A DNA stretch of 64,000 nt from Rugalucina vietnamica (Eukaryota > Mollusca > Bivalvia > Lucinida > Lucinidae), in contig OZ024880.1 of the NCBI GenBank assembly GCA_964017185.1, positions 44,343,071 to 44,407,070 on the forward strand. The letters run 5' to 3'. Positions 34,240-46,893 of this stretch are shown piece by piece. A program made the position numbers and the translations under genes. Under the pieces are notes generated by a model that saw only the letters and a list, made by a program, of their open reading frames with translations, was not told the origin of the DNA and ran no database searches. Positions within the stretch are counted from its first letter, which is position 1. Every line of letters starts with the position of its first letter.

Positions 34240-34446
34240 GTCATTCTGGGGGTTTGCTGACCATTTCAAAGATCAAGCAGACGCCTTGTTGGACAAACTT
34301 GATCCTGCCAAGCGGAAAGCGTTACAAGGAGAGTTGAGTAACTCGTCCAGCAGTAATAGTGTTAATAGTAACGATAGACTCAGTGCAAATAGGTTACGGG
34401 CGCGCTCAGCTAGTCAAGATAGAGGGTACGAGACCAGTACACTCGG
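34240..34446 (+). CDS. CLASP: CLASP exon, end of TOG2 and start of Ser/Arg linker
   Basis: 207 bp, phase 2-2. Encodes SFWGFADHFKDQADALLDKL and DPAKRKALQGEL, the last TOG2 helices (human CYWGFHSHFSREAEHLYHTL), then a low-complexity Ser/Asn stretch (SNSSSSNSVNSNDRLSANRL) and RARSASQDRGYETSTL. Acceptor TTTTCCAG, donor CGG|GTAAGG. It is bracketed by an inverted pair of 350-415-bp repeats. Confidence 0.92.
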
Positions 34447-34517
34447 GTAAGGCACACTTGGTTTGTTTGTTGGTATTGAAGTTTAATGGCCTTTATGTAG
34501 TCACTGAGAACAATAAT

Positions 34518-34754
34518 TGAGCCTGTGCGTGACAAAACCAACAATTTGGGTTTCCCACCAGGTCCGACACAAACCGGGCTGTACAGTCACAGAAGCAGGC
34601 TAGAAACTTGAAATTTCGGATTTAAGAAGAAGAGAGATTGTACTATCCGAGTAGCGAAAACAAAGGCGCTGATCAGCTTCGCGGTTACCGCGAAGCTGAT
34701 CTGCGTCTTTGTTTTCGCCTATGCAGATTGTTGGTTTTCCCATGCACAGGCTCA
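34518..34754 (-). mobile_element. Family-1 MITE, GAGCCTGTG subtype
   Basis: Both ends carry the variant: TGAGCCTGTGCGTGA left, CCCATGCACAGGCTCA right. 71 bp after the exon at 34446. Confidence 0.92.
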
Positions 34755-34948
34755 TTATTTTAAGAGCTTTATCTTATTAAGATAGTGATCTAAATGTAGA
34801 CAAAAGTTTTCAAGAAAGCATATACTGCTAAATAATGACTACATTACACTGCATATAATAGACTATGTGCAAAACATTCTTCTTTATAATGAACAAAGCA
34901 ATAGGTGATTTCCAGATCTAGGAGCTGTTCGAACCTGCTCTCTGCAAG

Positions 34949-35363
34949 ACATATTATAAGAATCCTACTTTAGCGTTAGATATGGATAGACATATCTGTC
35001 CTGAGGGTCTAGTTTGGCATCAAGAGGCTCACTGAGTGATGCCAGACTGTGACCCGAGGGACAGATTTGTCTATCCATACCTTACACGCATGATGGATTC
35101 TTTTTCTTGCACGCCATAATGCAGCGAAGCTTAGTTTTCATTCTATGTACCTAGGAAAATGCTACATTCGCGATGTCCACCATTTTGAATTAAAAAGTTT
35201 TGACGTCATTATAATGTGTGGGCTTAATGACAAAATTATGTGACATTCTATACAACCAATGTTGAAAAAGAACACTTGAATGCAGGGTGAGCCTGATGTG
35301 AGACAACAAGGGTGAGATAAGAATTTCTCACATGGGGTAAAACGTAGGACTTCTCTCTCTGAT
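34949..35363 (-). mobile_element. Inverted pair member, right (415 bp)
   Basis: Inverse of 33598-33950, from TAAGAATCCTAC to AGGACTTCTCTCTCTGATG, with an extra block of about 60 bp near 35260-35325. Encloses the CLASP exon at 34240 together with its partner. Confidence 0.8.
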
Positions 35364-35548
35364 GTACACATATACACATGTACACATAAGAACACATATA
35401 TGATAACAAGCACAACTTTGTTTCCTGACAGTTTGGATGGCTTTTAAACCAAATTTCATGGAATGTTTGTAATATACACTTGTATGTAAAATATTCTATC
35501 TTTCTGCAGCGAGTGAAATGTTAACAAAACGATACTTTTATGTTTCAG

Positions 35549-35610
35549 TCGTGGTGGTAAGAAGAGTCATCACACGAGGTTTCGGTCAGCCCGCAGTGAT
35601 ACAGGGGGAG
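35549..35610 (+). CDS. CLASP: CLASP exon, Ser/Arg-rich linker
   Basis: 62 bp, phase 2 in, phase 1 out. Encodes RGGKKSHHTRFRSARSDTGG. Basic, Arg/Ser-rich, in the position of the microtubule-lattice-binding linker (vertebrate LQRSRSDID). Acceptor TATGTTTCAG, donor GGGGAG|GTAGGT. From here on all linker exons are phase 1. Confidence 0.83.
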
Positions 35611-35733
35611 GTAGGTGTCAGTCTGATTACATACTAGGTGGTGGTAGTGTTGTCCTGTGATGCAACAGTCATTTTATGATAACAGCTTACATTTTCTTGA
35701 AACATAGATCAAAACCATAATCTTTGTATCATA

Positions 35734-35967
35734 TGAGCCTGTGCGTGAGGAAACCAAAAATTTGGGTTCCGACCAGGTCCGACAAACCAGGCTGTACAGT
35801 CACAGAAGATGGTTAGAGGCTGGAAAATTTGGATTTCAAAAGTAGAGGAATTGTACTATTCGTGTAGAGAAAACAAAGGCGCTGATCAGCTTCGCAGTTA
35901 CTGCGAAGCTGATCTGCGCCTTTGTTTTCGCCTATGCAGATTATTGTTTTTCCCATGCGGCGACTCA
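35734..35967 (-). mobile_element. Family-1 MITE, GAGCCTGTG subtype
   Basis: TA on both sides. Palindrome centre GCAGTTACTGC. 123 bp after the exon at 35610. Confidence 0.92.
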
Positions 35968-36392
35968 TATTTAAGTACTGTAAGTTTGGAAATTTTGGGA
36001 TGACTTTTATTTCACTTTGTTATTTACAAATCATTAGCCAGCTTGATTTCCCAAACAAGTGCTTGCACAGTCTGTAAAGTTTTAATTGGGAAGAGTTTTC
36101 AATCTGCAAGAAATGTGAAATATCTGTGAAAATTAACTTCTTAAGATCATTTCCAAATTTTTAGAAGTTTGATGATAGAAGCCGACTAAAATGACTGATG
36201 CATCATTAAGTGATGAGTATCTGTAAATTTTCTTGATCTGTTGATCATTTACATCTTAGATGTCTCATTCATGGTAAAACAATATGCAGTGAAAACTGAG
36301 GCTGTATAACAAGTTTATTAGTACAAAAAGTCTATGGTTGATGTAAGAGTATATCTCTAGGACATAAGTGAAAGTATATTTTGTTTCTACAG

Positions 36393-36425
36393 GATTTCGT
36401 CAGATGGCTCAAAGCTGGCCAAAAG
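36393..36425 (+). CDS. CLASP: Possible CLASP 33-bp microexon
   Basis: Acceptor TTTCTACAG and a weak donor (AAAAG|GTTCTT) bound 33 bp in phase 1-1 encoding FRQMAQSWPK. Length and phase allow inclusion or skipping between 35549-35610 and 46298-46333. The donor is poor; without transcript support it may be a chance match. Confidence 0.38.
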
Positions 36426-36861
36426 GTTCTTTTATAAATAACACTTCATTGCTTGGCACCGTACGCTTCGTGTTTTGTTAATTTGAAAATGACTCACATT
36501 TACACAAGCAAGATTTTTATATCAATTTTGAATTCAAAAATACCAACCAAGGGAAATAATTAACATTTTTTGTATTGTGTCATTGAACATAATGTTTATT
36601 TGAACGATGCATATTTATTTGCTCTTTAAAATATTATGTGTGTCTATCCTTTGCAGAATGTTTTCAGTCACATAATGTTTTCACTTGCAGCCGGAATTCT
36701 ATTCCACAAATGTGCATGGTTTTCCAGCAACAAAATTTAGATATGCTATTCTATAACACCATGTGGTTTTCTCTTGATTTCGTGGATATGCATCAGAATT
36801 GAAGAGACATATCTTATTAACTCATACTTTAAGCCTGGCGTCCTTTTTATGGGACATAGGC

Positions 36862-36929
36862 AAACAGGATAGCCCCAGATGTGACGCTGCAGAATGCAGC
36901 GTCCCATCTGGGGCTATTCTGTTTGCACA
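36862..36929. repeat. Long hairpin
   Basis: CAAACAGGATAGCCCCAGAT pairs with ATCTGGGGCTATTCTGTTTG; the inner part (GACGCTGCAGAATGCAGCGTC) extends the stem. Two mismatches. Probably a short MITE core. Confidence 0.8.
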
Positions 36930-37044
36930 GAGAAATTTCACCGAAAAATGAGATTAAAAAAAAATCACTTCTAACATCCCTTAAAGATGGACTCATCCAA
37001 ATGATAATGATGGGAGAATCCATTGGTCAGATATAGGTTAATAT
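36930..37044. other. CLASP intron segment
   Basis: Short unique stretch before a SINE-3 copy. Confidence 0.3.
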
Positions 37045-37210
37045 TCAAGGGAGTGTGGTAGGCTAGTGGCAGTCTTGTCAGAAATTGGATTGAGAGGTTG
37101 ATGTTCAACTCCCACTGGTGCCAGCTTGAGCAAGACACATTTGTCCCCATAGCATTTGTTAATATCCCGAAAGTGATGGCTCCATCTGGATATGACTGAA
37201 AATTTGTTGA
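37045..37210 (+). mobile_element. SINE-3, diverged copy
   Basis: GAGCAAGACACATTTGTCCC body and ATATGACTGAAAATTTGTTG tail in SINE-3 order; the head is decayed. Followed by an ACAA-rich tail. Confidence 0.6.
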
Positions 37211-37259
37211 TTGTGATGTTTATCCACAAAACAAACAAACAAACAAAATGAATATCCAC

Positions 37260-38443
37260 AAATTGAGTTTGTATGTAGCACTAACATTGTTAAGCCTATA
37301 GATATTAGCAAAAATACTGTAAGCCAACTTATTTTTGCAGCCATTCATTTTCCAGATATTCTGTACATGAAAACTTATTTTTGCTGACCATAGTTCAAAT
37401 TTGCAGTGCAAGATCATTATATATTACGACTGTTCAGTCATGTGACACTTTATCTGAAACAATTGCTTCCATCTCTGAAAATTTGCAAAAATAATTTTTA
37501 ACAAAAATAAATTGGTTTACAGATCATATTATTATGTTCGGTTCTTGGCTAGAAGGCAGTTTACTGGTCTCTATACCGATTAACTGGCAGCGTTGGGTCC
37601 AGATACTTTTCTTTTGCACTTTATTTGATGTAAATGTGTTGACTGAACAAGTTTGAGGGGGTATGGGGGTGCCAGCCAAAATTTTATTAAAAGATAATCT
37701 ATGTTGAAATAAGAGAGGCCGGTAAAGTGCAGTTGAGCCAATGCCTCTGATATGTAGAATTGTTTGTGTTAAGACTTGTCATATGAAAACTTGTCTCAAG
37801 ATTAAGGTGATTAGTAAATGCATGTTACTAGTTACTGCTTTATAATAAAATGTCTACTTTTTGCTACGAATATGCATTTCCAGTAGCTTGACCCTGTTCA
37901 GTTTTTGAAAAGTTGAATGGAATAAAAATTGACAAGTTTACCTGTGACAAGACCTCCTTTTGCATTACTGCATTGATATATAGCCATGTTTGAATTAAAA
38001 ATAACAACTGAAACTACAATTTATCACACCTGTTAAGCGGAGACATCCAACATGACCGAGGGCAACCAAAGTAAACAATATCAGTTTAAGGTTGTAAGAT
38101 GTAAATACCAGTTGTTCAAAATTAAAGATGTTGTTAGTTCATGATTTGTTAAAATTTAAAATAGCAATATTACAAATACGCTGTTAGTTTTTGTTGAAAG
38201 GATTCTCACATTTTTTCAACAAAAAATAACAGTGTATTTGCTTTTGAAGTTGATATTTAGTTAACAAATTGAGGACTAAACAACAGCGTTAAGCTAACAA
38301 AGTTTTGAACAACTGGGCCCTGCCTGAGAACAACTTGCCAAGAATCACATTTATACTTATTGATTTCATCTGCATTGGTTGTCCTCAGTAACGTTGGTTT
38401 TCTCTGGATAGCTGATGTGATTTATAGCAAGATGTGCAGGGGT
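37260..38443. other. CLASP intron segment
   Basis: No gene, RNA or clear repeat recognised. Confidence 0.5.
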
Positions 38444-38677
38444 CGCGGTTATAAAACTTTTTTTCTTGCTCAACTCAGCTGAGCATGAAATTTTAACTAC
38501 TCATAAATACTGAAATAACCAAAATTGGTTGAAATTTCAGTTCATTATTGCCAAAGCCTGTAATTTATCCTGCTAACAAATGTTAAAATGCCAACAATTG
38601 TTGGCATTTTAACATTTATAAGCAGGATAAATTTTAGTCTCAGCTGAGCTGAGCATGAAAAAAGTTCTATAACCTCG
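38444..38677. mobile_element. 234-bp MITE with central hairpin
   Basis: Inverted ends CGCGGTTATAAAACTTTTTT / CGAGGTTATAGAACTTTTTT (complement), inner CAGCTGAGCATGAAA blocks near each end, and a central 30-bp-arm hairpin (AATGTTAAAATGCCAACAA at its top). A related decayed copy lies at 19090-19300. Confidence 0.75.
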
Positions 38678-39917
38678 GGGCCTGGTTACCAACCTACAAA
38701 GTGTCTGTAGCCAGAGCTTTGAGGTTGACCATTACATTTGTGTCTAGTGATGGCGGGCATTCTCTAATAGTGACTCTGTTTGCCCTGGAAAGGGGTAACA
38801 GTCACTTTGCAGTATATATTTGATAGGCTGAGTCATAGAATTTGTTTAAAATATGATACCTCATATGTCATATGACAATTCGAAACAAACCTTCTTCATA
38901 AAATCTTCTCTTAACTGTACTGCAGCTGATTCTGAATTTAGTAGTTTTGAAGATTCCATTGTAGATACAGAGGTGTAGCCAGGCTTTCATGCTGATGCTC
39001 AGACATTCTTTTAAAACTTGTTTTAAAGCCTTTCACATTTTTATCTAAAAAAGAAATAAAAATAATCAGGAGAATTGTTTAAGTCTGACTAAGCCTCTGT
39101 ATAATGCACTCCTCAATATTTTCCCCAGACATGAGGGTGGCAGGGATACCATAGGTGTGAGACAACAAAGCATTCCAAACTCAGTTACCAAACATGGGCA
39201 GGAAAGAATCAGTGACATTCTTAGGGGTTTTATGCCTCGTTTTCAAAATACCATAACAATGTATCAAAGGTTCTGGTGGTGGTATTTCATGATTAGGGCA
39301 AAAGCCCAATGTATTCTAAACCTATAACTATTAAAAGTTTTGACTATTTCCTCCATATAGTGTAAAAAAGGCGATTTTAGCGGGGGTGGGGGTCAAAATT
39401 TCATATGTGAGAAAATTTAAATTTTTCGCTTTTCCTTGCTTGTAGTCCTTTAATTCCACTATTGTATCATATTTTGTGCATGTAACACTGTGTAAAGTGC
39501 GATAAACATGCATAATGCCACTGAAATAAAATTGAAATATTACAACGTCAACATTTTGGGTACAAACCTTTAGCAGTTACCTGTATAAAATTATTGTCTA
39601 AGTACTACCAAACATTATACAAGACACTGTTAACTGATAAGAAAACCTGCTATCTGTTATATGCAAACCTTATACCCAGATCAGCGATGACCAGCCAGCT
39701 ACTCAGAATTGCGTCTATTCATTAATTAACAAAACTTCAATCCATCTTCTATGTCTTGCACAGCTTGATTAGAGTTCGATCTTAACCAAAAACATTTTCT
39801 CCAGACACGGCCCATTGTGACAAAACTTGGTCACACTGAGCAACCTTGCATGAATATTTATTTACCTGTATAAACCTGTTACAACACGGCCTTCAATGTA
39901 TTCATTTTTCTGATTCA
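38678..39917. other. CLASP intron segment
   Basis: No supported feature. The phrase after TACTGCAG at 38930 looks exon-like (about 47 bp) but its phase does not fit. Confidence 0.45.
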
Positions 39918-39971
39918 CTTTAATGTCCCTTTCAAGATTATTTCAGCTCATGTGAGATTGACCAATCAGTA

Positions 39972-42900
39972 TAGGCTGCTGGCCAGAGGGTCGATTGCTC
40001 CCCCCCCCCCTAGGGAATTTTGCAGACATACCCTATCTTAAAAAACAATTCAAGCTGAGTAGAATAAGAGATGTTTGCACCCTGAGCGTTGGGGCGTTAT
40101 CCTGAAACAGCCTGTTACATACGTTACCTAAACAAAATTAAGAAATTATGACATGGTGTTTTCAGCTACAGAAAAATGACAATAGTTTATCATTTTACTC
40201 AACTTTTTCATACTGTCTGCTTGCTGTATGTCTATACTACATATTAAAATCGTTTGAACAAAAATTTGACCCACACTTACTGTAACATACGTAACGTAAT
40301 TTAAGATACCCTTTGAAAATACCACTTTTGAGTGATATTATTTACTTATACTGTTGCACTATGCATTTTTCCGAAGATATGAGATTTATTTCCATCAGCA
40401 TGTTCAATTGGCAGATAGAAAAACCAAGGTTTGTTTTCCTATCATGTATATATTGCCTTTAATGAAGTATTTAGTAGCCCTACCACCAGTTTCAAATGCG
40501 AACTATTCTATTGCAATGAACGTGATGTATTTAAAATACTTGAAACTGGTGGATATAAATCATAGTTTCTTGCTTATTTTATCATGAACCATGGCTGTGA
40601 GGATCTGTAACCAAGTATCTTGGATCAAAGATTTTGATCCAGAATGTAACATATGTAACATACATGTAATGAATAACGAAGGGCATTGTACATAGCAGGA
40701 ATGCCAGTACATGCCAGTCTAATGCTCTATTCCATTAGATATTTTGCAAACATATATCTTAAATGACAATTCAAGTTTGCTCCAATAAGAGATGTTTGCT
40801 TTATGTACATTGGAGCATGTGTCTGTTACAGTATGTTACATATGTTACCATAATATGTTTTAAAAATAATGATATGGCAATTTTAGCATCAGAAAAATAA
40901 GATTTTTATTATTCCATTCACCCATCTCATATAGTCTGCATGAAATTCCATTCCCAACACTAAAGATGCTTGAGCAATATTCTGACACCTATAGTGTAAT
41001 GTCTGTAACATATATTAAAATAACCCTTTCAAAATTAGCATTGTGAGTGACATCGTTTGTTTTTTTTTTTTTTTTTTCAAATATATGTGATTTTTTACAT
41101 TACCATGTTCAATGGAGGAGATAGAAAATTCCTATACTGTATATATTATTCCTCTACTGTATATATTATACTAAATGAGTTATTTAGCAACCCTACCCGC
41201 AGTTTCATAAGCCAAATATTGTATTGCTAATTACGTAAAACGTGTAAATAATCGTTTCTAATGGCTATATCTAATGTTGTCAATTATTTGCTTATATTTC
41301 ATGCTTATGGAGAACTATAGTTCTGAGTGGGTGTCACCAAGTATCTAGGCTCAAACAGCTTAATGTAACGTATGTAACATATATGTATGAATAAAGAATG
41401 ACGTGGTCTACAGTAGATGTAAATGATGCTATTTCAAAAATAGTGACAACACTTCACGTTTCCCTATGAATAATTTAGTTTTTGGTGTAAAACAAAACTA
41501 GAAATCTTATATAGTTCTGATAATCATATCTTTGGACCCCATAAATACTATTTTTAACTGTTTAGAAATCTCTTAAAAATGCAGAAAAAATAGGGTATTA
41601 CTACAAAATCATTTGTACCTGAACTGTTAATAGACCTAGAATGCTGAAAGTGGTATCAAATAAATGCGACGGCAATGGACTAATGCCCTCAGTCCTCTAA
41701 ATACATCATCTGAATTTCAGTTTTATGAATATTAATGAAAACTTTAGAAATTAGAGAAAATGCATAACAAATAAGCAGGTATACCTACAAAATGATTATG
41801 TTTTTCCGCAAGCTAAAGTCTGAATGTGCTGAAAATGGCAAGGGCAATTTTCTATCATCCTTCTATAATAAAAAGTCATTTGATGAGCATTAATTAAATA
41901 TAATGGTTAAATTAGATGTTGGCGATTTAACGCCAAAGAATTGAGGCGGGGTCCCTATTAAACCAGATGAATCTTGGCTACTGGAGGACTTAGACAGCTG
42001 AAATTGGTATCGACCGGTTGCTAAGACAATGTTCTTTAACCATATGATGTTATGAATAAATCATATGAATGTTTGTTTCATGAATTGCAACAAGAACTTC
42101 AGAAATAGAGAAAATTTGCAGAAACGTGAAGGGGTATACCAACAAAGTCACTTATATCTCCACTATCAATAGCTGTCGAGTAGTCAAAATGGCATCAAAT
42201 GTTACTATTTGGTCACTTTAATAATGAATTGTTGTCATGTTATCACAAAATATATGAATTATTGTCATGTTGTCATGTATACATACCACAAAACATATGA
42301 GGTTAAAGCAAAGGTACACTCGTCCCTTTGCTGGACACCCTTAATTTTTTTGCTATTTACCATTTTTATCAACGTTTTATGAATATCCATGAAAGTAAAT
42401 CTGATATGATTTGTATATAAGAGCACTGGGAAATGATGCATTGTCCAAGCAAATATCTGATACCAATTAAGCCTGCTAAGGCAATGAGCAGCCGGGATAT
42501 AAGTGATTTTGTTGGTTTATCTCTTCATTTTTCTCTTATTTTCTCTTATTTATGAAGTTTAATTCTAATATTAGTGACCTTTATCAGATAAGAAGGTTTA
42601 CGTTTTATAAGTCATTGTCATAGCAATCATTTGGTACCAGATTCAGTTCAGTAGTGCTATTAGTAACCTAGACACAAGCCATTTTGTAAGGTATACCCTC
42701 TTATTTTCCGTGATTCTTCTCCAGTCTGTAAAAATTGCATTTATAGTCATTAAACTTAAAATAAGTTTATTCATTTATCAGACTAGAAGACAAATTGCAT
42801 AGCCCAAAGCATCAAGCTGCTACAACGTTTATCATTCTATGTCTATTGACATGCCAGACACTAGTAATTCTGTAAGTATAAATGTTATTTTTCCGTGATT

Positions 42901-44142
42901 TTCCAAACTTTTCATAGTTTTTTTTATATCAATATTGATAAATATACAAATGAGATAATTTTCAAATAGACTCAATACATCTGTATAATTGTCAAATGGT
43001 ATCACTGGTGTATAAACTATGTGCAATGATGATAGCTTGGGTCTGAAAGATGTTTTTTATGGGGTTTTAATGATCTTTTGGCCATTTTAATGTTTAAATT
43101 AAAATTCACAAATATGCAAATAAGATAATATGCATAACTTTTCCTAAGATGAAACGGCTATAGCGAAGAAGCTTTAAAATGAAACCAAGTTCAGTGGTCT
43201 ATGATAAGTCATAACGTATATATGATCAATTTTGTAGGTCAAATTAACCCCATGCGGTATTGGTAACACTGTAACATTACATGAAATCTAAATATAAACA
43301 ACTTGGCGTTACACTGTTACAACTGAGGCACATCTAGCAAATGAAAATAACACAAGCATGTCATTCTTACCTTGCACATTGGTGTTTGCAGCTTTGTAAT
43401 CCACAGAAACTATTACAGAAGCCCGTATTTGTTTATAAATGTAATTTCACATATTTTTGTTACATATGTTACACAAATTGAGAACCATCTATGTCAACTT
43501 CATAAAATTATGTATCACACATATTGCCCTTGAAGAATCTTGCAGACAAATGGTAGAATTATGGTAAAACAACCTGTTGTTCAATCCCAATCAAAGAATA
43601 CTGCAAATACAATAAGCTGGTAACAGTTGTTACTTTTAAATGACCGTTACACCATTACGCCCCGGCGTACAAAGTGCAAACATCTCTCATTTGAATGCAA
43701 ATAACACAAACATGACATTCTTACCTTGCACATTGATGTTTGCAGATTTGTACTCCACAGAAACTATTACTGAAAACCTTATTTGTTTATCAATGTAAAT
43801 TCGCATATTTTTGTTACATACGTTACATACGTTATACAGATAGAGACCCATATATGTCAACTTGATAAAATTATGCATCCCACATATTTTCCTTGAAGAA
43901 TCTTGCAGAAAAGTGGTAGAATTATGGTAAAACAACCTATTGTTTATTCTCAATCAAAGAATACTGCAAATATAATAAGCTGGTAACAGTTGTTATTTTT
44001 AAATAGCTGTTACACCGTTACGCCCCGGCGTACAAAGTGCAAACATCTCTCATTTGAATCAGAAAAGACTGCTCTTTAAGATAGACTATGTCTGCAAAAT
44101 TCCCTAGGGGGGGGGAGCAGGACCTTTTTCAGCCAGAAGTCT
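39972..44142. mobile_element. 4.2-kb DNA element A with complex inverted ends
   Basis: Host SINE sequence fixes its ends, with AGTA repeated at 39968-39971 and 44143-44146. Ends are inverted: left ...TGCTCC(C-run)TAGGGAATTTTGCAGACATA, right its complement with a G-run. Subterminal units with TGTTACATACGTTACC recur (40105, 40830; 43440, 43815), with a duplicated block of about 365 bp at 43320-44050. The interior 41400-43240 holds diverged units of the 188-bp repeat of element B. No coding frame recognised. Confidence 0.8.
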
Positions 44143-44177
44143 AGTAGGTGGACGAAAACATGAGAACCCAGAGAAAA

Positions 44178-44637
44178 CCAGAGGACCAATGGTCCTGTAA
44201 ACGCTCACCTGAGACCTGAGAGTTATACCACTAGAATGGTAATATACATGTATATAACCCCAGAGCAACCTCTGGAGGCAATTTCTTTTTTAAATCATAA
44301 AGATTCAGTCCATTTGCCAATTTACTGCAAGTTTTGCCCTAACAATTTTCCCCATTCAAATGCGTGGGCAACTTAAGTTGACCTTGCTGTAAAAAGGTCA
44401 AGGTCATCCCAGGGTCATGATTTATACACACTTTGTAGAGCTCCATTGCCTTCATGCCAAGTTGCAAAATCATAGGTCTTCTGGTTCTGGAGAAGAAGAT
44501 TTTAAAGGTTTTTGCTATTTATAGCCATGGCGGCCATCTTGGTCATGTGACCTGGACTGTTTATAATATAAACTTTCGTTCCCCCTTCCTAAGGATGCTC
44601 CATAAGTTCATCTGTGAGCCTTCGGCTCAGGTGAGCT
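44178..44637 (-). mobile_element. Helentron-like element, one internal unit
   Basis: Reverse copy of the 25317 family: CCAGAGGACCAATGGTCCTG (3' hairpin) to CAGGTGAGCT (5' end), a single internal unit with TGGTCATGTGACCTGGACT, flanked by A-runs, inside the split SINE-2. Confidence 0.85.
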
Positions 44638-44697
44638 AAAAACTCCAGGCACACCCGCAAACAGAACTTGGCTTGTCTTACATGTGTCTCGTTTCAG

Positions 44698-46297
44698 TAT
44701 AATGGTTGTGTCGAAGTGATTATAATCATAAAAGTTATTTTTGATTCGATTAGATTATGGCCGAGCATCCTTTAATAGGAACAGTTTTTCAGTCATTTTG
44801 GGATTGAGCCACGTATTACTTCCTGTACCCAGTACTCTGGGGGGATTAGTGTGTCTCGGGCACAGCATGGCTCCCCACGATTGAATCAAACCCAGGGCCT
44901 CTATTTAGAATCACTTTCATTAAAGAACTGAATGCCTAACTTCTTGTTTTGATGCCTAACGTGATATAATAAGCAAATAGTTTTATGAGAATGAATGGAA
45001 AATTGTGTAAACACCCTTAAAGTTGGTGATTCGAAACTTTACGTCACTGTATTGTACCAATGACAAAGACATTTTAAGTTCCAATGGTACTGGCTAATAC
45101 CAAGACAGTGGTGGCATCGTACCGACCTGACTGAAAAGTTGTTGATTTGGAAGTTAATACATTAAAAAAAATAGGAAAACAGTCCACCAATGTTACTGTT
45201 TGTGGTGCAAGAGGTTATTGGCCGTGTAAACAAGTGGACAATATTAGTATAGAATGATTACAAAAGTTTGTTCCACAGAATGTACAGTACCCTCATTTTC
45301 TGGGGAATGGAACATAAAAAGTGGTTATAAATCAAGCAGATTTGGTTTAATTTTGGAAACAAATGTATATATCCATTTTTTGTACTTTATATATGGCATA
45401 CATCTTAACTGCTGTTTTGTTTTCTTTTTAATTTTAAGTTAAAAACAATTTCACATACTTGGGCTCTAGTACTGAGATAACATTTTGGGCTGTAGGGTAC
45501 TGTTCCCCCCCGAGTCCCAGAACGTCATTCACATATATTATGTATAATATGACAATTCATTCATATGCAAAGGGATTTCTTGGGACTCGGGGGGGAACAA
45601 TGTTAAATAAATACTTTTCTATTTTTCTATATGTTTAATACAAAATATGCCCATTTTAACCCAAAACTAAAGCAGTACTTCTTTTGAAACAAGAACCTCA
45701 ATCCAATATCATAAACTATGGACTACCAGCAAACATGTATACAAAAACAGAAGCATTTGACCAACATTTATTTTTATCAAAATCTGAGGCAGCTATGCAT
45801 TATGGCCCCCATTACCACCGTCAGAGGTCCTTAGAGTTTTAACTGGAAGTTCTAATGTAGAGTAAGCAAAAGATTATACAGCTCATCTAGGAAATGATCG
45901 TAGGTGGAAAATTACTTAAAAATTTTCAAAATTATCTAATTCCACACACATATCCCTATTCCCCCTGTGATTTTCTGCCATCCCCGGTCTCTGGCAAAAT
46001 ACTGAGTGGTGCATTAACACGCTCATTATCCAAAGACAACTTATGCAACTGAGAACAACTTACTTGGGTTAAATCATTACAACGCTGTATTATGCATTAA
46101 TTGTTTGGGGACAACTTTCCACAGATCATGCTGATCCATGGAAAGTTGTTCCAAGATAGATGTTTATTACCTATTGCGGCATGTTGATTTCATCCACCTT
46201 GGATGTTCTCGGTGGCATTAGTTGTCTCTGGATAAACAGTGTGATTAAAATTGCATGTGAGTTAATCTTTTTTTTTTTCTTGACTTGCATCATCCAG
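44698..46297. other. CLASP intron segment
   Basis: Contains a SINE-3-like 3' fragment at 45060-45150 (TGACTGAAAAGTTGTTGATT) and the palindrome at 45501-45599; otherwise nothing recognised. Confidence 0.5.
45501..45599. repeat. Short inverted-repeat element
   Basis: TGTTCCCCCCCGAGTCCCAG pairs with TTGGGACTCGGGGGGGAACA across 60 bp of AT-rich loop; MITE-like. Confidence 0.7.
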
Positions 46298-46333
46298 ATT
46301 TGGATGTGGATGACTTTGATGGTAGTCAGGAAG
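46298..46333 (+). CDS. CLASP: CLASP 36-bp linker exon
   Basis: 36 bp, phase 1-1, acceptor CATCCAG after a T-rich tract, donor AAG|GTAAGT (consensus). Encodes LDVDDFDGSQE preceded by a junction Asp. With the previous exon it reads RSARSDTGGDLDV, resembling the vertebrate RSRSDIDV motif, which supports the assignment. Confidence 0.75.
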
Positions 46334-46893
46334 GTAAGTCACATGTCTGTCATGTGATCAAAACACCATCATGTGACCTCATCATGTCATCATCAATGGA
46401 GGTTGGTTCTATAAATAGACTTGATTTCAAAAAAGTATGATGTAACAATATGTATAAATATATAATGAGAATCTGTATGTATTTCTAACATATTTTTGAA
46501 GAAAAAGGGACATTTATTTTTATTAATGAAGTTTGGTTTTATTTTTTTTTTACAATATTCTAATTATAAGCGACCAGCCTCCATCAGCTGTTTGTCATGT
46601 GACTAGATCATGCGGTCTTCATCATGTGACTCGTCCTGTCTCTTGTCTAGAGTGTAACAGCTTTTGTGTGTTTTGAAATAACTATGCAGAGTCAGTCTGA
46701 AGTTAACTTTGTTACACAGTCTTATCCATCTTGAGATGGCTTTTCCTTGAATTTGTATAGATTAGTTATTCAATTGGAAAATTTATTAGTAGCGCTTCTA
46801 TGTAGCAACAACAACAAGATATGCATATTGACAACAACAAGATATCCAGACTGACATGCATATTGGCTTGAACCTTCGTTCTATGCCTGCATT

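Larger units (their letters stand above)
39918..44697 (-). mobile_element. SINE-2 copy split by two insertions
   Basis: Reverse-strand SINE-2: tail AATGTCCCTTTCAAGATTAT and TTCAGCTCATGTGAGA at 39919-39971, middle AGTAGGTGGACGAAAAC to GAGAAAACC at 44143-44177, rest (CACACCCGCAAACAGAACTT) from 44638. The gaps are a 4.2-kb transposon and a Helentron-like element. The tRNA-like head is missing (5' truncated). Confidence 0.85.

Noticed and set aside
38930-38977. Exon reading ADSEFSSFEDSIVDTE
   Set aside because: Attractive acceptor and acidic peptide, but the outgoing phase (0) does not join with 46298.
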